A DNA stretch of 64,000 nt from Allobosea sp. Root483D1 (GTDB lineage Bacteria; Pseudomonadota; Alphaproteobacteria; Rhizobiales; Beijerinckiaceae), in the NCBI RefSeq assembly GCF_001429505.1, contig NZ_LMJW01000004.1:60531-124530 (forward strand), in the 5' to 3' direction. Made by a program: the position numbers and the translations under genes. Below, in pieces: positions 26,961 through 36,145 of the stretch. How positions within the stretch are numbered: the first letter of the stretch is position 1; every line of letters begins with the position of its first letter. The notes under the pieces are model-generated. The model was not told the DNA's origin, ran no database searches, and worked only from the letters and a program-made list of their open reading frames with translations.

Positions 26961-28193
26961 TCAGCGGCAGATGGTCGTGCGCAGTGTCGGCAGGCGCAGG
27001 AGCTCGGCGGCCGTGCCGCTGCGCTGCCAGGTCGAGGGTGCGCCGTCCTCCGCCGGCGGATCGATCTTCAGCGACACCGCCGTCCGGTCGGTCAGGCCGC
27101 ACAGGGTCTCGCGCAGGACGTCGGCGGTCATCGTCCCCTCGGGATCGCTGCCGTCCTCGTTGCGCGCGACGATCGGCGGGCTGTTGGGCAGGGTCAGCGT
27201 GACCGTGCGCAGCCGCGTCGGGACCGGCGCATCGCCGAAAAGGAGCCGCATCTGCAGAGTGGTCGTCTGCTGGTAGCGGCCCTCGCCGACGGACAAGGCC
27301 AGCCGCAGCTTGCCGCCGCGATGCGGCCCGAGCTCGACCGAGCCGATCGGCGTCGCCGGCGCGACCAATGTCGCCGGAAGCACAGGTGCCGCGTTGAAGC
27401 CCGCGGGCGCTCCGGGTGCTTGCGACGATCGCAGTCCCGAAAAGGCGAGCGTGACCGAGCCGATCTCGGTCGCGATCGTTGTCGCCAGCATCTCGTCGGG
27501 CTTGAGGTAGCGCATCGTGTCGGCAGGCGTCGCCACCGTGACCTCGATGAAGGAGCGGTCGAGTCCCATGGCGTCGAGATAGCGCCTCATCTTGGCGTCG
27601 ATTTCGCCGGTCGCCTGCTCCTGCTTGACTGTCCGCGTCTCCGTTTTCTCGTCGACCAATTCCCTGCGTCCGCGCACGATCTTGTAGTCGCGCACCGTCG
27701 TCGTCTCGGTCTCGACGATGGTCTGCTGATGCACGCCGATGCGCGATTGCGACGGGATGATGCGGCGTTGCCCCCCGGCGAGGAAGAGCGTGCAGGCGGA
27801 GGCGCAGAGCGGGCTGCGCTCGTCGATCGTGCCGAGCGCGGGGTCCCGCTGGCTGAAGACGGTGCGGGCGACGGCGATGTCGAGGCCGCTCTTGCGGACG
27901 AGCTCGCCCATGGCGATCGCGGCTTCGACCGTGCCGCCGGTCGAGTAGACCAGCAGCGGTAGCTTGCGCCCGTTCAGCCCGGCGAGCGCGCGGCGTAGCT
28001 CGCCGAGCGTGTCGCTGGTGATCGCGCCCTGGGCGGCGAGCCATTCGCGGCAATCGCCGTCGCAGGGCTCGGCGCTGCGGGTCAGCACGATGCGCATCGG
28101 CTCCGGCTGCGGCGCAGCAGCGGGCTTGTCCTGCGCCTCGGCGGGCAGGGCGGTCAGGGACAGGGCGAACGCCAGGAGATGGGCGATGCGCAT
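26961..28193 (-). CDS. Secreted ClpP/crotonase-like protein of unknown function
   Basis: A 410-aa exported protein. Start at 28193 gives MRIAHLLAFALSLTALPAEAQ, a signal peptide; the longer frame to 28277 lacks one. Residues about 35-170 resemble the periplasmic ClpP-like proteins (COG3904 type): LPLLVYSTGGTVEAAIAMGELVR, then SACTLFLAGGQRRII, which places a nucleophile-like Ser/Cys before a small-residue strand. The C-terminal half is unassigned. Isolated on the minus strand. Function unknown. Confidence 0.7.
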   Translation of the reverse strand: MRIAHLLAFALSLTALPAEAQDKPAAAPQPEPMRIVLTRSAEPCDGDCREWLAAQGAITSDTLGELRRALAGLNGRKLPLLVYSTGGTVEAAIAMGELVRKSGLDIAVARTVFSQRDPALGTIDERSPLCASACTLFLAGGQRRIIPSQSRIGVHQQTIVETETTTVRDYKIVRGRRELVDEKTETRTVKQEQATGEIDAKMRRYLDAMGLDRSFIEVTVATPADTMRYLKPDEMLATTIATEIGSVTLAFSGLRSSQAPGAPAGFNAAPVLPATLVAPATPIGSVELGPHRGGKLRLALSVGEGRYQQTTTLQMRLLFGDAPVPTRLRTVTLTLPNSPPIVARNEDGSDPEGTMTADVLRETLCGLTDRTAVSLKIDPPAEDGAPSTWQRSGTAAELLRLPTLRTTICR

Positions 28194-28347
28194 CACGAAG
28201 TCAGCGGCCTCCGCTGCAGTTGCGCAAGGGAACCCCAGGCGCAGGGATTTGACAACAGCCTCTCCGCCCCGTCGCATGGGCAGGGAGGCAAGGTTAAACG
28301 CTTTCGCTGTGCCGTTGGGCTTCTTTGAGGCGCTCTCGCGGCCGATT

Positions 28348-29286
28348 TCAGCGCGTGATCGCGTCGATCTCGGTAAGCTCTTCCGGCGTCAGCGCCCAGT
28401 CCGCCGCCTTGACGTTGGCGGCGATCTGCTCGGGCCTGGTCGCGCCGGCGATGACGCTGGAGACGACCGGCTGGGCGGCGAGCCAGGAAAAGGCGAGTTC
28501 CAGCAGCGTCCTGCCGCGTGCTTCGCAGAAGGCGGCGAGCTTCTCGGTCTTGCCCCAGTTCGCCTCGGTCAGCACTTCGCCGGCGCGCTGGGCCTCGCGG
28601 GTCATGCGCGCGCCCTCCGGCATCGGGGCATTACGCTGGTATTTGCCGGTCAGCAGGCCGTTGGCGAGCGGAAAATAGGGCAGGAGCCCCATGCCGAAAT
28701 GGCCAATGGCCGGGATCAGCTCCTTCTCGGCGCCGCGCACCAGGAGGCTGTACTCGTCCTGGGCCGAGGCGAAGCCCTCTGTGCCGAACGTCTTGGCCGT
28801 CCAGTGCGCATCGGCGACCTGCCAGGACGACAGGTTCGAGCAGCCGATATAGCGGACCTTGCCCTGGCGGATCAGGTCCTCGAGCGCGCGTAGCGTCTCC
28901 TCGATCGGGGTCAGCGGGTCGGGCCGGTGCAGCTGGTAGAGGTCGAGCCAGTCGGTCCGCAGCCGCTTCAGCGAGGCTTCGACCGCCTCGATGATGTAGC
29001 GCCGCGAGCCGCCCTTCTTCACGCCCTCCTCGTCCATGTTCATGCCGAACTTGCTGGCGAGCACGATATCCTTGCGGCGGGCGCCGAGCAGTTCGCCGAG
29101 CGCCAACTCAGAGCCGCCGCGATTGCCGTAGATGTCGGCGGTGTCGAAGAGGGTGATGCCGTGCTCGATCGCCGCGTCGACGACCTTGCGCGCCGCCTCA
29201 AGGTCGATCCGGCCACCGAAATTGTTGCAGCCGAGGCCGACGAGCGAAACGCGCAGGCCGGAGCGGCCGAGATTGCGGAACTGCAT
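28348..29286 (-). CDS. Aldo/keto reductase
   Basis: A 312-aa (beta/alpha)8 NADPH reductase. FDTADIYGNRGGSE carries catalytic Asp and Tyr, LASKFGMN the lysine, and DLYQLHRPDPLTPIEETL the histidine; GCSNLSSWQ follows. YhdN/L-glyceraldehyde-3-phosphate-reductase-like in layout. 24 bp after its start region, upstream, lies the VapC stop codon, so it may be transcribed from the VapBC promoter. Substrate unknown. Confidence 0.92.
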   Translation of the reverse strand: MQFRNLGRSGLRVSLVGLGCNNFGGRIDLEAARKVVDAAIEHGITLFDTADIYGNRGGSELALGELLGARRKDIVLASKFGMNMDEEGVKKGGSRRYIIEAVEASLKRLRTDWLDLYQLHRPDPLTPIEETLRALEDLIRQGKVRYIGCSNLSSWQVADAHWTAKTFGTEGFASAQDEYSLLVRGAEKELIPAIGHFGMGLLPYFPLANGLLTGKYQRNAPMPEGARMTREAQRAGEVLTEANWGKTEKLAAFCEARGRTLLELAFSWLAAQPVVSSVIAGATRPEQIAANVKAADWALTPEELTEIDAITR

Positions 29287-29310
29287 GGTGGAATCCCCTT
29301 GGAAGGCTGC

Positions 29311-29709
29311 TCAGGCGAGGTCGAGATCGGTACGGGAGAAATCGCGCCCCTTGAACAGGATCGGAGCTCCCGCGGCCCGGGCGCAAGCATAGGACATACA
29401 ATCGGCGAGATTGAGCTGTGCCGGCGCACCCCGGCCCTTCCCGTAACGCTGGAAGGCCGCGACCGCCTCACGCGCGACCGCATCGGTGATCGGCAGGACT
29501 GCGATGTCAGCGATCTCAAGAAACGCGTCGAAATCGGTTTCGACGTCGATCGGCTCGCGAGCCATGCGCGTCGCCAGCACCATGCAGGCTTCGAGACGCA
29601 CCAGCGGCGAGGTGAAGCGTGCCTTGGCCCGTTCCAGCTTGGCGGCGAACAGTCCCGCTTCCGGCTCCTTGCACAGGATCGCGACGAAGACGGACGTATC
29701 GACGAACAT
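29311..29709 (-). CDS. vapC: VapC-type PIN-domain toxin ribonuclease
   Basis: A 132-aa PIN-domain RNase. The acidic metal ligands are Asp4 (MFVDTSVFVAIL), Glu40 in RLEACMVLA, Asp at NLADCMSYA and the terminal acidic pocket near FKGRDFS. The start overlaps the VapB stop codon (ATGA), the usual coupled antitoxin-toxin order. Toxicity is inferred from the family. Confidence 0.88.
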   Translation of the reverse strand: MFVDTSVFVAILCKEPEAGLFAAKLERAKARFTSPLVRLEACMVLATRMAREPIDVETDFDAFLEIADIAVLPITDAVAREAVAAFQRYGKGRGAPAQLNLADCMSYACARAAGAPILFKGRDFSRTDLDLA

Positions 29710-29951
29710 CAGCGAGTCCAGAGCGCGTCGCGCTCGTCTTCGTCGACCGCGCGGCCGCTTCCCGCCTTGGTGAGCGCCCGGTCCGCCAGTGCCTCCAGTC
29801 GGTCGGACAGCGGAATCCGCCCCTGTTCGCGCCGTAGCTCGGCTTCCAACGCGCCGACGACAGCCTCGGTGATCGAGACCCTGCGCAGATCAGCGAGCTT
29901 GCTGGCGAGAGCGTGAGCTTTTGGATTGCGAATGTTGAGGGGAGAGGTCAT
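29709..29951 (-). CDS. vapB: VapB-type antitoxin
   Basis: An 80-aa antitoxin. The N-terminal DNA-binding segment LNIRNPKAHALASKLADLRRVSITEAVVGALEAEL is typical of the rv0623-like VapB class; the C-terminal tail would block VapC. Preceded by the inverted repeat at 29964-29983, the probable autoregulatory site. Confidence 0.88.
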   Translation of the reverse strand: MTSPLNIRNPKAHALASKLADLRRVSITEAVVGALEAELRREQGRIPLSDRLEALADRALTKAGSGRAVDEDERDALWTR

Positions 29952-29963
29952 CAGCGCCTCGTT

Positions 29964-29983
29964 TCTTTACATGAGAGTAAAGA
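29964..29983. promoter_or_regulatory. VapBC operator
   Basis: Inverted repeat TCTTTAC-N6-GTAAAGA located 12 bp upstream of the vapB start codon, where VapBC complexes normally bind to repress their own operon. Confidence 0.7.
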
Positions 29984-30009
29984 TGCAAAGGCAATCATGT
30001 CAATGCGAT

Positions 30010-30588
30010 CTATGCGTCAGAGCGCGCCCAATCGATCGTGCCGAGCACTTCGCGCGCCAGTTCTGAGGGCATGCGGCCATCGGTATCGACGACGATGAAG
30101 TCGTCCACCACCTCGCTGGAGAGCCGCCTCGCCTGGCGCAGCGAGCGCTCGATCTGGACGTCGCGACCCGCGCCGATCTCGCGACGATCAAGGCGCTCAA
30201 GCAAGCTGTCGTCGCCGGCGCGCAGGCGTACCACCGTGATGCGAGCTCCTGGGATGGCGGCGAGAATCCAGCGCTTGTCGAACTCCACATGCATCATCAC
30301 GCCTGACATGATCAGGCGGCTGTGGCCGAGAGCACGATAAGTGCCCCAGAGCGCCGCGAGATTGAGCTGGCTGACGTCGCGGGCGCCGGGCGCCAGTGGA
30401 GCAAGCTCCGCCGCGCCGGGCTTCGGGAAGACGCGGTCGAGTTCGTCGCTCTCGATCGCGACATGGGCGATGCCGGCCTCAGCCAGCATAGCGCCCATCT
30501 CCCAGCACAGGGTCGACTTGCCGATCCCGGCCGGGCCGGTGATCAGCAGGATCTCGACGGGCGTGCCGGCGGCTGTTTGATTTATCAC
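30010..30588 (-). CDS. P-loop nucleotide kinase-like protein
   Basis: A 192-aa AAA/kinase-fold protein: Walker A GPAGIGKST at residues 18-26, AIESDELDRVFP resembling a substrate-binding region, and a lid-like LERLDRREIGAGRD. Similar in size to shikimate/gluconate-type kinases, but the substrate is not recognisable. Its start codon overlaps the stop of the GGDEF gene (ATGA), so both are expressed together. Confidence 0.75.
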   Translation of the reverse strand: MINQTAAGTPVEILLITGPAGIGKSTLCWEMGAMLAEAGIAHVAIESDELDRVFPKPGAAELAPLAPGARDVSQLNLAALWGTYRALGHSRLIMSGVMMHVEFDKRWILAAIPGARITVVRLRAGDDSLLERLDRREIGAGRDVQIERSLRQARRLSSEVVDDFIVVDTDGRMPSELAREVLGTIDWARSDA

Positions 30589-32168
30589 GCGCTGGCCTGA
30601 GTCAGTCCTTCGCGCGCCAGCATGCGCGCCGCGTCGGCGGATAGCAGCTGTGAGGCGCTCTGTCCTTCGCGGATTCCGGTCGCGAGCAGAGCGGCATCGC
30701 CCGCCGGGCCTGCGATCCCGTCCGCGCTCACGGCGATGCCGAGGCCCTGCCCCAACCCTGCAAGCGCGCGCACGACGCTGGCCGCATCCTCGTCCTGCAT
30801 GTTGGAGACGAAGCGGCGATCGATCTTGACCTTGTCGAAGCCGAATTCCCGGATGTGATAGAGATTCGAGTAGCCCGTGCCGAAATTGTCGAGCGCGACC
30901 CGGACACCGGCCTCCCGAAGGGAGCCTAGCGCCGCCTTGGCGGCATGCAGGTCGTGGACGATCGCGCTTTCCGAGATGTCGATCTCCAGACGAGACGGCG
31001 GCAGTCCCAAAGTGCGGATCGTCGCGAGGATGCTGTCGCCGAGTGAGCGATTCTTGAGCTGGGCCGGCAGGATGTCGATCGACAGGACGATATCATCAGG
31101 CCATTCGCGCGCCGCCTCGCAGGCGATCTCAAGGAGGCGGCCGGCGATTTGATGAATCAGCCCGGTCTCCTCCGCGACAGGCAGGAAGCGCTCGGGCGGA
31201 AAGAGGTCGGTCCCGTCGACGATCCAGCTCGGCACGGCTTCGAACCCGGTCACCTTGCCGGTTGCCAGATCGATCGACGGACGGAACCGGGGCCTGATCA
31301 GGTCCTGCTGGAGTGCCTCCCGCAATTCACGTTCCATCTGGTCGCGCTGGCGCACCATGCGGTCCATCTCCTCCTCGAAGAAACGGAAGGCGGAGCGGCG
31401 TTCGCCCTTGGCACGATAGAGCGCGAGATCGGCCTTGCGCAGCGCCTCCGGCCCCGTCTGCGCATCATCGGGCAGAAAGGCGATGCCGATGCCGGTCGCG
31501 ACCCGGTGCTCGACCCTGCCGGTCCGGATCGGCTCGTTGAGGCCGTGGATGATGCGCGCCGCGATGTTGGCGGCCGCCTCCGGCCCCATCAGATGCTGCG
31601 CCAGCAGCACGAATTCGTCGCCACCAAGACGCGCGACCAGATCGCCCTCGCGCACCGCACGCAGCAGACGTTCCGCCACGATCCGCAGCACCTCGTCGCC
31701 GGAGTCGTGGCCATAGGTGTCGTTGATCTGCTTGAAGCCGTTGAGATCGAGCAGGAAGACGGCATGGACCTGCCCCTGGGCCGGCGGCGAGGCCGCCGCC
31801 GTCACCAGCGCCTCCTCGAACTGGCGGCGGTTCGCCAGCCCGGTGAGCGGGTCCTGGTAGGCGAGTTCGCGGGCCCGGCCCTCGGCGGCGATACGCCGGG
31901 CCATCTCGCGCTTCTGCTCCATGTAGCGGCGCGCGCCGAAGATGAGCAGGCCGATCGACAGTAGCCCGCCGAGCAGCAGCGCCTCATCGAGCTCGACAAG
32001 CTTCTGCTCCAGCGGCGCGTTGCTGCCCTGGGTCACGAAGACATCGATCTCGAAGGCGATGTAGGTCAGCACCAGGACGATAGCCATGATCAGGCTCAGA
32101 TCCTGGATGCTGACGCGATGCTTCACGATGACGTTCCAGATCCTGGACAAGGAGCCTCCCGACGACAC
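30585..32168 (-). CDS. GGDEF-domain diguanylate cyclase with degenerate EAL domain
   Basis: A 527-aa inner-membrane protein. Two hydrophobic segments (about 23-45 and 62-80) are followed by a GGDEF domain (102-265) with intact GGDEF at 182-186 and an inhibitory RxxD site (REGD, 173-176), so it should make c-di-GMP. The EAL domain (about 275-525) is eroded: EAV replaces EAL (310-312), SIDIL replaces the usual SVNLS-type segment, DNFGTG replaces DDFGTG and ADGI replaces AEGV. Phosphodiesterase activity is therefore unlikely; it may bind c-di-GMP or be inert. Coupled to a P-loop kinase gene. Confidence 0.9.
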   Translation of the reverse strand: MSSGGSLSRIWNVIVKHRVSIQDLSLIMAIVLVLTYIAFEIDVFVTQGSNAPLEQKLVELDEALLLGGLLSIGLLIFGARRYMEQKREMARRIAAEGRARELAYQDPLTGLANRRQFEEALVTAAASPPAQGQVHAVFLLDLNGFKQINDTYGHDSGDEVLRIVAERLLRAVREGDLVARLGGDEFVLLAQHLMGPEAAANIAARIIHGLNEPIRTGRVEHRVATGIGIAFLPDDAQTGPEALRKADLALYRAKGERRSAFRFFEEEMDRMVRQRDQMERELREALQQDLIRPRFRPSIDLATGKVTGFEAVPSWIVDGTDLFPPERFLPVAEETGLIHQIAGRLLEIACEAAREWPDDIVLSIDILPAQLKNRSLGDSILATIRTLGLPPSRLEIDISESAIVHDLHAAKAALGSLREAGVRVALDNFGTGYSNLYHIREFGFDKVKIDRRFVSNMQDEDAASVVRALAGLGQGLGIAVSADGIAGPAGDAALLATGIREGQSASQLLSADAARMLAREGLTQASA

Positions 32169-32310
32169 GAGACAATCCTCATCGCTGGCCGCGATCAGCC
32201 ACCGGTAGGCAAGGCGGCCGGCTCCGGCGGTCCGGAGACGATCGCAATAATTCGTTAAGAGAGCGTCTCAGGGGCGGATCGGCACCGTAATTGCGCGCAG
32301 GCGAGCCCAG

Positions 32311-32344
32311 ATAAGAAAGCGGCCCGAACGAGTGTCCGGGCCGC
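32311..32344 (-). terminator. Rho-independent terminator of typA
   Basis: On the minus strand an 8-bp stem GCGGCCCG/CGGGCCGC with a 10-nt loop is followed by CTTTCTTAT. It starts 28 bp after the typA stop. Confidence 0.8.
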
Positions 32345-32371
32345 GCAAGTTCTGGATAGTGGGAAGGCCTG

Positions 32372-34195
32372 TCAGGCCACCTCGGCCTTCTGCTTCTGCG
32401 AGCGCTTGCGCTCGTTGGGGTCGAGGATGCCCTTGCGCAGGCGGATCGACTTCGGAGTGACCTCGACGAGCTCGTCATCGTCGATCCAGGCGAGCGAGCG
32501 CTCCAACGTCATCCGGATCGGCGGGGTGAGGCGCACGGCCTCGTCCTTCGACGTGGTGCGGATGTTGGTCAGCTTCTTGCCCTTGAGCACGTTCACCTCG
32601 AGATCGTTCTCGCGGGTGTGCTCGCCGACGATCATGCCCTGATAGACCTTCCAGCCGGGCTCGATCATCATCGGGCCGCGGTCTTCCAGGTTCCAGAGCG
32701 CGTAGGCGACGGCCTCGCCGGTCTCCATCGCGATCAGCACGCCATTGCGACGTCCGCCGATCTCGCCCTTATAGGGCAGGTAGTCGTGGAAGAGCCGGTT
32801 CATGATCGCGGTGCCGCGCGTGTCGGTGAGCAATTCGCCCTGATAGCCGATCAGGCCGCGGGTCGGGGCGTGGAAGACGAGGCGCAGGCGATTGCCGCCC
32901 GACGGACGCATCTCCAGCATGTCGGCCTTGCGCTCGCTCATCTTCTGCACGACGACGCCGGAATGCTCCTCGTCGACGTCGATGATGACCTCCTCGATCG
33001 GCTCGAGCAGCTGGCCGGCCTCGTCGCGCTTCAGCACGACGCGCGGACGCGAGACACCGAGTTCGAAGCCCTCGCGGCGCATCTGCTCGATCAGGATGGC
33101 AAGCTGCAGTTCGCCGCGGCCGGAGACGATATAGGAGTCCTTATCCTTGGCCTCCTCGATCTTCAGCGCGACATTGCCCTCGGCCTCCTTGAACAGGCGG
33201 TCGCGGATGACGCGGGTGGTGACCTTGTCGCCTTCGGTGCCGGCAAGCGGGGAATCGTTGACCATGAAGGTCATCGACACCGTCGGCGGGTCGATGGGCT
33301 GGGCCTTGATCGGGGTCTCGACACTGGGGTCGCAGAAGGTGTCGGCGACCGAGCCCTTGACCAGGCCGGCGATCGAGACGATGTCGCCGGGGATGGCTTC
33401 CTCGATCGGCGTGCGCTCAAGGCCACGGAAGGCCAGGATCTTGGTGATGCGGCCGCTCTCGACCAGCGTGCCGTCGCCCGACAGTACCTTGATCTGCTGG
33501 TTCGGCTTGGCCGAGCCCGAGACGACGCGGCCGGTGATGATGCGGCCGAGATAGGGATTGGCCTCGAGCAGCGTGCCAAGCATGCGGAACGGACCTTCCT
33601 CGATGCGCGGCTCCGGCACATGCTTCAGGATCAGGTCATACATCGGGGCCAGGCCCTGATCCTGCGGACCTTCCGGCGAGGGCGCCATCCAGCCCTGCTT
33701 GCCCGAGCCGTAGAGGATCGGGAAATCGAGCTGCTCGTCGCTGGCGTCGAGCGCGGCGAACAGGTCGAAGACCTCGTTGATCACCTCGGTGACGCGGGCG
33801 TCGGGCTTGTCGACCTTGTTGATCGCGACGATCGGGCGAAGGCCGAGCTTCAGCGCCTTCGAGACCACGAACTTGGTCTGCGGCATCGGGCCTTCGGCGG
33901 CGTCGACCAGAACGATCGCCGAGTCGACCATGTTCAGGATGCGCTCGACCTCACCGCCGAAATCGGCGTGGCCGGGGGTGTCGACGATGTTGATGCGCGT
34001 ATCCTTCCAGACCACCGAGGTGGCCTTGGCCAGGATGGTGATGCCGCGCTCCTTCTCGAGCTCGTTGGAGTCCATCACCCGCTCGATCACGCGCTGGTTG
34101 TCGCGGTAGGTGCCGGATTGCTGCAGCAGCTTGTCGACCAGCGTGGTTTTGCCGTGGTCGACGTGGGCGATGATGGCGATGTTGCGCATGGACAT
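32372..34195 (-). CDS. typA: TypA/BipA ribosome-binding GTPase
   Basis: A 607-aa translational GTPase. G1 AHVDHGKT at residues 10-17, G3 [15 protein letters not shown]4 NKVDKPDAR; the C-terminal domain includes [14 protein letters not shown] and ends in a basic tail, as in BipA. It acts in ribosome assembly and stress or cold adaptation. I start at 34195 ([10 protein letters not shown]) to match the family length; the frame extends to 34291 without family resemblance. Monocistronic, with a clear terminator. Confidence 0.95.
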   Translation of the reverse strand: MSMRNIAIIAHVDHGKTTLVDKLLQQSGTYRDNQRVIERVMDSNELEKERGITILAKATSVVWKDTRINIVDTPGHADFGGEVERILNMVDSAIVLVDAAEGPMPQTKFVVSKALKLGLRPIVAINKVDKPDARVTEVINEVFDLFAALDASDEQLDFPILYGSGKQGWMAPSPEGPQDQGLAPMYDLILKHVPEPRIEEGPFRMLGTLLEANPYLGRIITGRVVSGSAKPNQQIKVLSGDGTLVESGRITKILAFRGLERTPIEEAIPGDIVSIAGLVKGSVADTFCDPSVETPIKAQPIDPPTVSMTFMVNDSPLAGTEGDKVTTRVIRDRLFKEAEGNVALKIEEAKDKDSYIVSGRGELQLAILIEQMRREGFELGVSRPRVVLKRDEAGQLLEPIEEVIIDVDEEHSGVVVQKMSERKADMLEMRPSGGNRLRLVFHAPTRGLIGYQGELLTDTRGTAIMNRLFHDYLPYKGEIGGRRNGVLIAMETGEAVAYALWNLEDRGPMMIEPGWKVYQGMIVGEHTRENDLEVNVLKGKKLTNIRTTSKDEAVRLTPPIRMTLERSLAWIDDDELVEVTPKSIRLRKGILDPNERKRSQKQKAEVA

Positions 34196-34367
34196 GCGGT
34201 CGGGGCCTTGTTTCATGACCGCGAGCCGGCAGGGAGACCCCGGCCGGCACAGCCATCTGTCTGAGTGAATCTGGAATTCGTTGCGCTGCACATAAACGCT
34301 TGATGGCGTTTGGGCAACCTAAACCGGGCGACGCCCTGGCTTCGCTGGGCGCTTGACAGGCGTTTAG

Positions 34368-34392
34368 TCATGTAACATTGAAAGTTACATGA
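34368..34392. promoter_or_regulatory. Rrf2 operator overlapping its own start codon
   Basis: Nine-base arms TCATGTAAC (34368-34376) and GTTACATGA (34384-34392) with a 7-bp spacer; the ATG of the Rrf2 gene (34389) lies in the right arm. TTGACA at 34353-34358 could be a -35. Binding here would block transcription initiation. Confidence 0.75.
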
Positions 34393-34850
34393 AACAGGAC
34401 AGCCGCCTTTCCGCCACCCTGCACGTGCTGCTGCACATGGCCGACCGCGGCGCAGCCATGACCTCGGAGGAGCTCGCCGCCTGCCTCGGCACCAATCCGG
34501 TCGTGATCCGCCGCACCATGGCGGGCCTGCGCGAAACCGGGCTGGTGCGCTCCGAGAAGGGCCATGGTGGTGGCTGGACGCTGGCGCGCGCGCTCGTTGA
34601 AATCACGCTCGGCGACGTCCATCGCGCGCTCGGCGAGCCCGCTTTGATCGCGCTCGGTCATCGCAGCGAGAACCCGCAATGCCTGGTCGAGCAGGCTGTG
34701 AACGCGGCGCTGGGCGAGGCGTTCGCGGAGGCCGAGACGCTGCTCGCCGGCCATTTCGACCGGGTGCGGCTGTCCGATCTCGCGGCGGATTTCAGCCGTC
34801 GCTTCGACGAACGGAGGCAGGCCCATGCCAAGCACGACCAAGCCATATGA
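34389..34850 (+). CDS. Rrf2-family transcriptional regulator
   Basis: A 153-aa winged-helix regulator. KQDSRLSATLHVLLHMADRG, TSEELAACLGTNPVVIRRTMAGLRETGLV and EKGHGGGWTLAR match the Rrf2 helix-turn-helix and wing. It has isolated cysteines but not the clustered triplet used for Fe-S binding in IscR, so it may sense thiol oxidation or a small ligand. The operator covers the start codon and no strong ribosome site is visible. The last 26 bp overlap the flavoprotein gene, which it probably controls. Confidence 0.9.
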   Translation: MKQDSRLSATLHVLLHMADRGAAMTSEELAACLGTNPVVIRRTMAGLRETGLVRSEKGHGGGWTLARALVEITLGDVHRALGEPALIALGHRSENPQCLVEQAVNAALGEAFAEAETLLAGHFDRVRLSDLAADFSRRFDERRQAHAKHDQAI

Positions 34851-35730
34851 TGCCATCATCGTCGGCGGCAGCTTCGCCGGACTCTCAGCCGGACTGCAGC
34901 TGGCGCGGGCGCGCCGCAGCATCCTGGTGATCGACGAGGGCCAGCGGCGCAACCGCTTCTCCAGCCATTCGCACGGCTTTCTCGGCCAGGACGGGCGCGA
35001 GCCGGCGGCGATCGTCGCTGAGGCGAAGGCGCAATTGCTCGCCTATCCGACCGTGACCTGGCGGGACGCCAGGGTCGCCGAGGCCGAACCTTCAGATGAT
35101 GGCTTCGGCGTCGTAGATTCCGCCGGCGACGAGTACCAAGCGCGGCGCCTGTTGCTCGCGACCGGCGTGCGCGACGAACTGCCCGCGATCCCCGGCCTGA
35201 GGGAGCGCTGGGGCAAGAGCGTCCTGCACTGCCCCTATTGCGATGGCTACGAGCTCGGCGGCGGCAAGCTCGGCGTGCTGGCGAGTGGTTCATTCTCGGC
35301 GCTGAAGGCGTCGCTCGTTGCCGATTGGGGCGAGGTCACGCTGTTCCTCAACGGCGAGGCCGAGCCCGATGCCGAAGCGAGCGCCATGCTGGAGCGGCGC
35401 GGCGTTGCGGTCGAGCGTGCCCGGATCGTGGTAGCCGAGGGCGAGGGGACCGCGATGGCGGGTTTGCGGCTTGCCGATGGCCGGCTGGCGCCGGTCAAGG
35501 CGCTGTTCGTCGCCGCCGGCATCTGCCCGGCGAGCCCGCTGGCAGAAGAGCTCGGCTGTGTGTTCGACGACGGCCCGTTCGGCCCGCTGCTGCGCGTCGA
35601 CGGGATGAAGCAGACCAGCGTCGCCGGCGTCTATGCGGCGGGCGATGCCGCGACCGGCCGGCACAGCGTCGCGCTCGCGGTCGCCGACGGCGTGCTTGCC
35701 GGGACCGGCCTGCACATGTCCTTGCTGTAG
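34825..35730 (+). CDS. Thioredoxin-reductase-like FAD-dependent oxidoreductase
   Basis: A 301-aa flavoprotein. FAD-binding VGGSFAGLSAGL near residues 13-24; active-site disulfide CPYC at 136-139 in LHCPYCDGYE; C-terminal VAGVYAAGDAATG. The NADPH-binding GxGxxA motif is not evident (VLASGSFSALKASL instead), as in ferredoxin-dependent or oxygen-using thioredoxin reductase relatives. Translation is coupled to the Rrf2 gene by a 26-bp overlap. Likely keeps a thiol partner reduced or oxidised under control of the Rrf2 protein. Confidence 0.88.
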   Translation: MPSTTKPYDAIIVGGSFAGLSAGLQLARARRSILVIDEGQRRNRFSSHSHGFLGQDGREPAAIVAEAKAQLLAYPTVTWRDARVAEAEPSDDGFGVVDSAGDEYQARRLLLATGVRDELPAIPGLRERWGKSVLHCPYCDGYELGGGKLGVLASGSFSALKASLVADWGEVTLFLNGEAEPDAEASAMLERRGVAVERARIVVAEGEGTAMAGLRLADGRLAPVKALFVAAGICPASPLAEELGCVFDDGPFGPLLRVDGMKQTSVAGVYAAGDAATGRHSVALAVADGVLAGTGLHMSLL

Positions 35731-35737
35731 CGCCGGA

Positions 35738-36073
35738 TCACGACTTCCGGCAGGCGTAGGGCATGAAGGTCGAGGACACGCCGGCATTCATGCCGGCCAT
35801 CACCATGACATTGGCGAAGTTGAGCTCTTCGGCACTGCGCGGGCAGACATCGGGCGGGTTCTGGCAGCCGGAGGCGATGAAGGCCTCGTTGCCGGCAATG
35901 AACTCCTGCCCCAGCCCCTTCCTGCCGAAACGCTTCAGCGCCTCGTCATAGGCGCTACGCCAGCGCTCGCATTTCACTTGCGGCCAGTTTTCAGGCGCTT
36001 GGGCTCGGAGCGGCACGGCTGCGGAGAGCGTCAGCAGCGTCCCGAGGGCGAGCGAGGCAAAGGCGGAGGTCAT
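35738..36073 (-). CDS. Small secreted protein of unknown function
   Basis: A 111-aa protein with signal peptide MTSAFASLALGTLLTLSAAVPLRAQ. The mature part has four cysteines (KCERW, SGCQNPPDVCP, YACRKS), which could form two disulfides in the periplasm. No domain recognised. I prefer the start at 36073; one at 36115 would add a basic N-terminus. It ends 8 bp from the convergent flavoprotein gene. Confidence 0.6.
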   Translation of the reverse strand: MTSAFASLALGTLLTLSAAVPLRAQAPENWPQVKCERWRSAYDEALKRFGRKGLGQEFIAGNEAFIASGCQNPPDVCPRSAEELNFANVMVMAGMNAGVSSTFMPYACRKS

Positions 36074-36145
36074 GAGGAGCTCTCGAAGCTGTCGGTGCGG
36101 CCGCGCCATCCGCATGCCCCGGCTTTGCGGCAGGAATAAAGCTGA

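Noticed and set aside
32618..34264. 548-codon plus-strand ORF opposite typA
   Set aside because: Antisense of a highly conserved GTPase gene, no motifs of its own.
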